Below, in pieces: positions 56,181-64,000 of a stretch of DNA of 64,000 bases. Numbering within the stretch: the stretch's first letter is position 1; the number at the start of each line of letters is the position of its first letter. The stretch spans positions 17,374-81,373 of the forward strand of contig NW_026089661.1 of assembly GCF_024586455.1 (NCBI RefSeq), given 5' to 3'. The DNA is from Bactrocera neohumeralis (lineage: Eukaryota > Arthropoda > Insecta > Diptera > Tephritidae). Under the pieces are notes generated by a model. That model searched no databases. It was not told where the DNA came from and saw only the letters and a program-made list of their open reading frames with translations. The translations under genes and the position numbers were made by a program.

Positions 56181-57049
56181 TAGGGTGTCCGTTATTTACC
56201 AAATTGATTATTTTTGACGAGACGCCCCCTAAACTTTTAGTTTTCCATCTAAAAAAAAATATCAGACCATAAAAAGCCCTTACTTCTCATAATAAACCTT
56301 GCCCCAAACACAATACATTTCCCGTTGAAATTACATGGGATTTTGTCACTTTTTACGAATATTTTTTTTTCTCTGGAACTTTCTCGTTTGTAGGAATAAA
56401 AAAGTTATATTCTTGTACAGAATTGAATGCTCTACAAAAAAAGTCTGAACAATTTTTCGATATACTCACTCTTTTTTGAAACCTGTAAAGCCATGTAACC
56501 CCTTAACCGAGTTTTATGAAATTTCGAAAATCATTTTTTTCACTCTGTTCTAGATAAGAATCAGAGTAGAGCCGGATTTATGACCAACAAAAAATTATAT
56601 TTTTTAGAATAGACAATTGAATTTTACAAAAAAAATTCAATTTGCAAAAAATTTTATTTAAAAATTCAATTTTACAAAAAAAATTCAATTTGCCGTGAAA
56701 GTTCGAAAATTCCAGAAATTACCCGGAAGTTAACTTTAACCTTGAATAACTTTTAAAGGAGTGAGTATATCGAAAAATTGTTCAGACTTTTTTTGTAGAG
56801 CATTCAATTCTGTACAAGAATATGACTTTTTTATTCCTACAAACGAGAAAGCTCCAGAGAAAACAAAATATTCGTAAAAAGTGGTAAAATCCCATGTAAT
56901 TTCAATGGGAAATGTATCGTGTTTGGGGCAAGGTTTATTATGAAAAGTAAGGGCTTTTTATGGTCTGATATTTTTTTTTAGATGGAAAACTAAAAGTTTA
57001 GGGGGCGTCTCGTCAAAAATAATCAATTTGGTAAATAACGGACACCCTA
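56181..57049. mobile_element. hAT-type foldback element (MITE) with 8-bp TSD
   Basis: 869 bp with long inverted arms: TAGGGTGTCCGTTATTTACC at the left, its reverse complement at the right, pairing well inwards for at least 300 bp each. GTGTGCAC flanks both ends (56173-56180, 57050-57057). The related BEL sequence at 42385-42400 has the same place uninterrupted, which confirms insertion. No coding. TAGGG tips and an 8-bp duplication point to hAT. Confidence 0.85.
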
Positions 57050-57087
57050 GTGTGCACATACATAAACGTTGTGTGAAATGGATATGC

Positions 57088-57621
57088 AGAAATTATATGG
57101 TTGGGCTTGCTATGTTGAGAAAAGTTTACCCATCGCGGTGTTTGTATCTTTAAAATTGCAGTTCGGTTTCACTTGTTCGTCCCATCTTGCATCGGGAATC
57201 ATAATTGGCGAAGGCCATCTTGCGGGCTAAAAGTAACATATACTATTTGACTTTTTAATATCGGGATTGTGAGACTGAATTCTGGCTTTGTTTTTTCTGC
57301 CAATATATGGGGTGTTGGACAATTGTGGCTCTAGTGGTAGTCGTACAACGTACCGGCCATTATTTGATCCCGTAGTTGTGGCTTTAGAGAAGTTTTCACA
57401 ATACTCATCTTCTATATGTTTTTTTGTTATGGGGGGAAGTTTCTTTGATTTTTGAAATTTTCTTAATTGTGTAGTAAGGTATTTGTTTGCATTCTGTAAC
57501 TCGTCCATTTAGAATCCAAATGAATATAGTCTTTTGCGCTAGAGGGGTGGTTGATATTTGTTTAACACCTTTGAGAAGTATTTGCGATATAGGGTCTAAT
57601 ATAATATCTATTTGAAATATA
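57088..57621. other. Spacer of the large palindrome
   Basis: About 530 bp of BEL-derived sequence (RT/protease pieces) between the inverted arms. Not repeated on the other side. Confidence 0.7.
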
Positions 57622-58562
57622 TCCCATTTCACACAACGATTTATGTATGTGCTAGAATTGTCGATTATTTACCAAATTGATTATTTTTGACAACATATTT
57701 AAACTTTAGTTTTCCATCTCTCCAGACACCATAAAAAGCCGCTTACTTTTCATGGCAAACCTTGCCCCAGGCGCGATGCATTTCCCATTGAAATTGCATG
57801 GGATTTTACCACTTTTACGAATATTTTGTTTCTCTGGAGCTTTTCTCGTTTTGTAGAATAAAAAGTCATATTCTTGTATACCAAATTGAATGCTCTACAA
57901 AGTGGGTAGTGACGCACAAAAGTTATTCAAGGTTAAAGTTAACTTCAGGTAATTTCTGGAATTTTCGAACTTTGGCAAATTAATTTTTTGTAAAAATTGA
58001 ATTTTTAAATAAAATTTTTGCAAATTAATTTTTTTGTAAATTCAATTGTCTATTTTCAAAATAAATTTTTTTGTTGATCTGCAATTTTATCTAGAGCAAG
58101 TGAAAAAAAATGATTTTCAGAAATTTCATAAAACTCGGTTAGAAATTTGCAAGCTGCAAATTCAAAAAATTGAGTATAATCGAAAATTGTTCAGATTTTT
58201 GTAAAACATTCAATTCTGTACAAGAATATGACTTTTTATTCCTACAAACGAGAAAATTCAGAGAAAAAAATATTCGTAAAAGAAACAAAATCCCATGTAG
58301 CAGAAGCTAAAGTTTGGGGAGCGTCTCGTCAAAAATGTCAATTTGGCAAATAACAGACACTAATTACTGCAAAGCGATAGCGCGACCACAAGCCAATTAC
58401 TAGTAGCAAACTGGCTATCTAAAACTCCTAGTCTACCACGACTTTAGTATACGTTATTCCAAATTAATATCCAAAGTGCATACACATCTCAATATTATAT
58501 CTCGTTAGGCATCCCGTGCATGTTTAATAATTTTCAAGGACATAGGAAAACTCAAAAATTAA

Positions 58563-59412
58563 GCTACAAGATGCTGTCGCAAAACAGGACTATTAAAAAA
58601 ACAACAAATTAATATTTTTTCAAAAGTATATTTTTTTATTTAAAGTAGTTTCTGTGCTTCGAGCTACAGAAGTTTAGCGTCAATTAGCATTTCAAATTGT
58701 GTTTAAGGTCATTTTTGTTCTCTTGAAATGCTGCACAAATTGCTGAAATGATGATAAAAAAAAATGGGCAAATGAAAATTTTTTCTTAATAAGTAAAAAT
58801 CGCAATTTGTCAGATAAAGTGAGTGATTAATAGTTAATATAGGTTTTTTTGTCAAAAATGTGACAAAAAAATCGGCCAGTATTACGGCACGATATCGTGC
58901 AACGGAACATGAGTTCCCTGCCTGCCTCGCAATGTCGAAATTTTGTGCGTGACAGAAGACGCTCATAACGCAGATAAAACACAGAATTAATCGTTAAGTG
59001 GGACAACTCTCAGTAGCTGCATACCCTCGAAATCAGCAAAATAAATCAATTGTCTTATTTTGACTTCTGAAGACGACGACTTAATCGTCACAAGAATCGG
59101 TCATGTAAGAATAAACTAAATTACTCATGCACATTACTAAGGGTTAGGCACTGATCACCCATACTTTTTCATCATTTGAAATGTTTCAACAAACGATTTC
59201 TAAGTTTAAAACAAAATTTAATATTGCTCTTTACCGATGACCAAAAGCTACTGTCACTTTGATCAGTAACATCGATTTATGAGACCTCAATTGTCTTAAA
59301 ATTTTTTACGAAATGGCTCAACAGATCAAACTTTTATTTCATATACCCACCAATGATAGCCACCAGAAACAGTTATATTTAAAAAGTTCTTTTCTTGCGA
59401 CAGGTACTGTAA
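58563..59412 (-). pseudogene. mariner copy in the inverted arm
   Basis: Reverse complement of 55035-55957 with many small deletions; TIR tips are eroded (CTACAAGATGCTGTCGCAAA and GCGACAGGTACTGTAAATG). Transposase frames are broken throughout. Confidence 0.8.
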
Positions 59413-60469
59413 ATGATAACCACATGCCCAATGCGATGCTGTTTAAGATATATATAATAAATCTACATCATCATCAGCACTTCTCATACTATATGACAAT
59501 CAACTTTAATAAAAGCTTGAAATAATTATAGGGAAAGGCTAAGCCGGAGTCACCAGACATTACTCTCCTCGCATGATAAAGTGATAATCAGATTTCATTA
59601 TCCGTCGTTTACATATTTTTCAAATACCATATTTGTAAAGTTTTATTCCGCTATCATCATTGGTTCCCAATGTACATATGTATATATTATACAGAGAAGG
59701 CATCAAGTGGATTTCAAAATAGCGGAAAAAGGCAATTTGGCATGAGCCGATTTCCTACATATTTTCATTACATGCATCAGAATATTAGAAAAATATTATA
59801 TTTCATCGAAATCCCTTACTGTAGATTTCTGAGATATGGTTTTGAGTCCATAAGTGGGCATTTTTATACATTTTCAATCCTTCTGCCACTTCTTTAAAAT
59901 TTAGTGTTTTTCCTGACTTTTGGAGTCAGTAGCACACTTTAATGATTTTTCAACGCATAACCTTTGTATGGGAGATTAGGCAAATTATTATCGATTTCTT
60001 CCATTTTGAACTTTTATTTAATAAGAATACCTGAAAACGAGAAATATAACAAATTTGGGTGTACCAACTGAAATAGTTTCTGAAAGTGCAGAAAACTTAG
60101 TAAAGGCAGAACCTCACCAAAAAAATTACGTCAATCTCAATTGCGATCCTTTGTGCCAATTCCTTTAATATCTTTATTTATAGCTAGTTATGACAATTTA
60201 TAGGTTTTCGAGTTTCCGCATATTTTGAAATTGGTGATAGTACCCATCTTCGAACTCAACCTTCTTTAGCCTAGTTTTCGAAGAGGATTTAGCTCTCAAT
60301 TCCCTACTCGGTCAGAAGTAAGTTTTATTTGGAAAATTATTCCGCGTTGGATTTCGAAAACTATTGTATTGTTAATGCAGTTTGCAATATAAACGGAACT
60401 TCGAAATATGACTGTCCACAGTATTCATTCGTTGGATTGGCTATGCAGATATTATGCGTACTCATTGTA

Positions 60470-62147
60470 AAGTATTTTCTCGGTATTTGCATTTGCGATT
60501 CTCTTTTGTGCGGGTATTTGCGCGTTTGTTGGCTGCTGCCTGGCGTAATCCATAACATTCCTTAGTGTACGGTGCGTGTATTCGGAGTCGTGTTCGCAGT
60601 GTTTAGCGACTACATTTTATTAAATTTTGTCGTTTTATTGTCAATATATCGTCGGTATTCGGAGTTTATAGCGGTAAATATTTAATTACTACTGTATATA
60701 TACGGACAATCGTGGTCATCCACGTTGTTGGCAGCGGTTTCAGTGTAATTCCGTGCTGTTATTGCTGACTGGTTGCCGTCGGATTCTGTGAGCAATCTGT
60801 CTGGTTGAATGGTTCGATTGAAGGAGTCTGGACGGGATTTACCTAAGGAGTATCTGTCAAGCATTGGAAGATTGCGACTTCTAACAGGGTCAGCGGTCTG
60901 GCAACGTTACCGTTTAGTACGGTGCTGATCGAACGCAGCGCCGCATCGGTCGTCTCTCGGATACGAGGACTTTGGCTCCGGCCGGCAGCAATTAGTGGCC
61001 TTGAATCCGACCGCTGGTGGGTAATGCCACCGCGGCACGCCATAATCGACCGCTAGTGGTCGTTATTGTGAATCTACTACGTGAATTTTTCAGCGCGTTC
61101 GTTGCCTTTGGGAAGCAGCTGCTCAAGTCTTTGTCCGTGGACCGTCTACGCTAGTGTACGCCAACGAGTCAATCCGACCTGAAAGGGTAGTGGAAGCGGA
61201 TGCCTCCTGGACGAGAGGAGGACGAAGGCCCTCGCTGGAAACGGAAGATCCGCCGCTTCCGCAGTCGTGGATGACTCCACGTCGGGCGAGGCGTGGCCGG
61301 GCGTCGTCTCCCGCCGCGGCTGCTGCTGGGTCGCCGCTGTATGCGCGGCGACGGAGGAGCAGGCTGGCGGAGTACCACCGTGGCCTCCGTCGGAAGATGG
61401 TTACGTGCTGGGCCGCATAACGTAGAGTACAGAGCAGGAAGTACCGTGGCGGGAGTGCCAACGTGGCGCTCCGCTGAGAGGTGGTGCGTGCTGGAAATTG
61501 AGGAGGAGGCGAAGTGCTGTACCACCCGTAAGCGGCTGCGTCGTCATGGCGGGCAACGGCTGTGGGAGCGTTACCCCTCCGTCTGTACGGTGGGTATAAG
61601 GAAGTGGGCAGAGAGGCGCTGCAGAGGCCTTGTCACTCGTGTCTGAAACAATAAGAGGGAACGCGGGGGAGCTCAAGTGACCCAGGTGTGGATGAGCAGT
61701 CAGCCATGTAATGCAGCCATAACGTATTACGGGAACTCAATGAGCTGTCTTTGAGACAGAGAACTTTGAAAGGGAGACCGCAGAGGAACGGTGGAAGCTG
61801 CCTCAGGCGCTCGAATTCTAGATGCCTTCTTCAGGTGGATGCAGGGGAGTTTCCTTCCCCTCGACGCAGCAGGTCAATGCCGGCTTCCGTCGGCGTGCCT
61901 CCGCCTCCTGCAGTAACAGATGCGATCACCGATGACGAAGCCTGTGGAGACAGAGTTCAAGCTTCCTCACAAGAGTAGTTAATAGAGTGGTGAAGGAGGT
62001 GGGTCCCTCGCTGTGAGTCACGATGTTAGGCCCATAGTGGCCTCTGTTCTTGGAGAAGGGTGCAGTAACAAATTCGGGAAGATGAGTTGGGCCGTCTCCA
62101 CGGTGGGTCGTCGAGTGTGTCAGAAGTTCATGCGGCGATCCCCCATA
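60470..62147 (+). pseudogene. R1-type LINE 5' UTR and ORF1 part in the inverted arm
   Basis: 'ttgtgcgggtatttg' near 60506 and 'aggaggacgaagg', 'cgctggaaac' near 61215-61240 match the reverse complement of 54155 and 53330. The last match is 'cggcgatccccca' near 62134-62146 with 52178-52190. ORF1 is frameshifted many times. Confidence 0.82.
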
Positions 62148-64000
62148 CCCGGGGGTTTTTCCCCCCCCCGGGGGAAAAATAGGGGAAACCCCGGGGGGGG
62201 GCCCCCCCGGGCCCCCCAAAAAAGGGGGGGGTTTAAACCCCCCCCCCTTTTTCCCCCCCCGGGGGTTTGGGGCCCCGGGGAAAAAACCCCCCCCAATTTG
62301 GGGGAAAAGGGCCCCCCCGGGGAGGGGCCCCCCCAAAAAAAAAAGGGGGAAACCCGGGGGGGGCCCCCCCCGGGGGGGTTTTAAAAGGGGGGGGGTTTTT
62401 CCCCCTTCCCCCCGAAAACCCCCCCCGGGGGCCCTTTTTCCCCAAACCCCCCCCCTTTTTTTTTGGGGGGAAAAACCCCCCCCCCCTTTTTAAAAAAAAA
62501 GGGGAACCCTTTTCCCCCCCAAAACCCCCCCCCAAAAAACCCCCCCCCGGGTTCCCCTTTTTTTAAAAAAAAAAAAGGGAACCCCAAAAATTAACCCCAA
62601 AGGGGTCAAAAAAATTTTTCCCCCCAAAACCCCCCCCCGGCCCCAAAAACAACCCCCCCCCGGGGGCCCCCCCCCCCAAAAAAATGCCATCCCGGGAACC
62701 CTTAAAAAAGGGGGGAAATTTTTAAAATTTTAAAATTTTTAAAACCCCCCCCCCCCCCGTTTAAAAACCCCCCCCGGGGAAAAAGGGGGAAAAAAAAAAA
62801 GGGGGGGGTTTTTTTCCCCCGGGGGAAAAAAAGGGGGGCCCCCCCCAAAAAAAAGGAAAAATTTTTTTTTTAAAAAAAAAGGGGGTTCCCCCCTGGGAAA
62901 ACCCCCCCCCCAGGTAAAAATTCCCCCGGGGAAAACCTGGCCCGGGGGGGGGGTTTTTTTAAAAAAAAAAAAGGGAAAAAAACCCCCCCCCCCCCCAAAA
63001 ATTTTTAAAAAAAAACCCCCCCCGCAAGTTTTAAATTTTGGGTTAAAGGGGGGGCCCCCTTAAAACCCCGGGCCCCAAAACCCCGGGGGGGGTTTGGGGG
63101 GGGAAAAACCCCCCTTTTAAACCCCCCCCAAAAACCCCCCCCCAAAAGGGGGAAAAAATTTCCCCCCCAAAAAAACCCCCCCGGGGAAAAAAACCCCCAA
63201 ATTTGGGGGGGCCCCCCCCCCCAAAAAAAAAAAAACCCCGGGGGGGGTTTTTGGGCCCCCTTCCCCCCCTTTTGGGAAAAACCCCCCGGGGGGGGGCCCC
63301 CCCACCCACCCGGGGGAAAAATTTTAAAAAGGGGGCCCCCTTTTTAATTTTAAAAAGGGGGGGGGTTTAAGGGGGTTTTCCCCCCCCCCGGGGGGGGGGA
63401 ATTTTTTTTTAAAAAAAAAAGAACCCCCCTTTTTGGCCGGGGCCCCCCCCCCAAAAACTTCCCGGGGGGGCCCCCAAATTTAATTTTTTTTTTTTAAAAA
63501 AATTTTTAAAACAAAAAAACCCAAAAAACCCCCCCCTTTTTAAGGGTTAAAATTGGGGGGAAAAAAAAAAAAAAAAGGGGGGAATTTTCCCCAAAAAAGG
63601 GGGTTTTTTCCCAAAAAAAAGGGGGGGAAACCCCGGGGGGGGGCCCCCCCCCCGGGGGGGGGTTTTGGGGGCCCCGGGGGGTTTTTTCCCTTTTGGGGGG
63701 GAAAACCCGGGGGGAATTTTTCCCCCTTAAAGGGGGTTTTTTTTTTAAAAAGGGGGGGCCCTTTTTTGGGGGGTTTTTCCCCAATTTTGGGGTTAACCCC
63801 AAAAGGGGCCCGGAAACCCCCCCCAAAAAACCCCCCCCCCCCCCCCCTTTTTTTTTCCCCCCCCCCCCGGGGGGAAAAATTGGGGCCCTTTTGGGGGGTT
63901 TTTCCCCCGGGAAACCCCCCTTTTTTTTAAAAAAAGGGGCAATTTTGGGGGGGGGGGTTTCCCCCCCAAAACCCCCCCCGGGGCCCGGTTTTTAAAAACC
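62148..64000. other. Homopolymer-block sequence, probably not biological
   Basis: From 62148 to the end the sequence consists almost only of runs of 3-15 identical bases (C/G blocks alternating with A/T blocks). No k-mer structure of the preceding DNA remains, and Gly/Pro/Phe/Lys-rich open frames on both strands are just the product of GGG, CCC, TTT and AAA codons. The switch is abrupt at the end of the inverted arm. Confidence 0.85.

Larger units (their letters stand above)
54906..57640 (-). pseudogene. Remnant of another BEL element with nested insertions
   Basis: Pieces on the minus strand match the BEL element at 39223-45874: an integrase fragment (54910-54945), a piece like 41780 (54990-55030), RNase H text (55998-56172, SQLLVAKAKLAPLETPSLPR), the region like 42480-42660 (57119-57230), and RT/protease (57227-57640, NNGRYVVRLPLEP). 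Large segments are deleted. A mariner (55035-55957) and a hAT-type foldback element (56181-57049) are inserted in it. Confidence 0.75.
57622..62147. repeat. Reverse-complement arm mirroring 52180-57088
   Basis: In reverse order and orientation this arm repeats the hAT foldback element (about 57650-58372), BEL piece (58373-58560), mariner (58563-59412), BEL piece (59416-59530), DINE-1 (59531-60290), then the LINE 5' UTR and ORF1 start (60470-62147). It differs from the first arm mostly by small deletions and shortened homopolymers. It also holds 60040-60440, part of which (DINE-1 5' sequence) the first arm lacks. Open frames here should not be read as genes. Confidence 0.85.

Noticed and set aside
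61154..61646. Long overlapping Arg/Pro/Ala-rich open frames on both strands
   Set aside because: They are shadows of the GC-rich LINE ORF1 in the noisy inverted arm, matched by the reverse complement of 52700-53380.
62233..63995. Many Gly/Pro/Phe/Lys-rich open frames
   Set aside because: They arise from homopolymer blocks in the likely artefactual tail.

Overview
The window looks like a piece of an insect nuclear genome, most likely a higher dipteran and probably a tephritid fruit fly. I infer this from the mix of Jockey, I, R1 and RTE LINEs, BEL-Pao and gypsy-type LTR elements, many mariner/Tc1 copies, and a DINE-1-type repeat carrying the 'CCACGCCCAC' and 'GTCCGTCC' signatures seen in fly genomes. 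Almost all of it is transposable elements, many nested in one another. The only convincing host gene is the 3' end of a neverland-like Rieske oxygenase (two exons, 17367-17775, + strand). A small FLYWCH zinc-finger exon (4763-4991) may be host or element derived.

Layout: 1-1745, RTE LINE (-). 2153-4685, a young non-autonomous LTR retrotransposon (-) with a tRNA-Arg primer site, two nearly identical LTRs and TSD TACA, but no coding region. 6092-7071, DINE-1-like element. About 7140-7480, mariner remnant. 8842-16349, a DNA transposon with ~430 bp terminal inverted repeats; it carries an unidentified two-part ORF and has been hit by a second DINE-1-like copy (9205-10282) and a nearly complete Jockey LINE (11171-15593). 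16566-17109, deleted mariner. 17367-17775, neverland-like exons. 19181-21612, I-clade LINE (+). 22355-22630, foldback repeat. 24551-28693, an errantivirus (gypsy-like) copy that has lost most of pol but keeps gag and env. 30040-35010, decayed mariner, RTE and Tc1 copies. 35358-37463, RTE LINE (+). 38124-46150, a Jockey-like LINE (-) split by a BEL-Pao element (39223-45874, TSD GACTC). 47963-54245, R1-clade LINE (-) with an intact ORF1. 54247-57640, DINE-1, BEL and mariner sequence with a hAT-type foldback element.

From about 57620 to 62147 the sequence is a noisy reverse complement of 52180-57088, a palindrome with a ~0.53 kb spacer. After 62148 it turns into homopolymer blocks that look non-biological. 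The right end is therefore probably an assembly or read artefact, although a real inverted duplication cannot be excluded from sequence alone.

Three signals stand out. First, four repeats inside the 2153-4685 element each fold into two short hairpins with compensatory base changes. Second, the BEL primer-binding region matches the whole 3' half of tRNA-Tyr, with a 2-nt gap where m1A58 should lie, and the gag start codon falls inside it. Third, the DINE-1-like copy at 9205-10282 has an internal empty site at 15893-16010 showing T|T insertion without target duplication.
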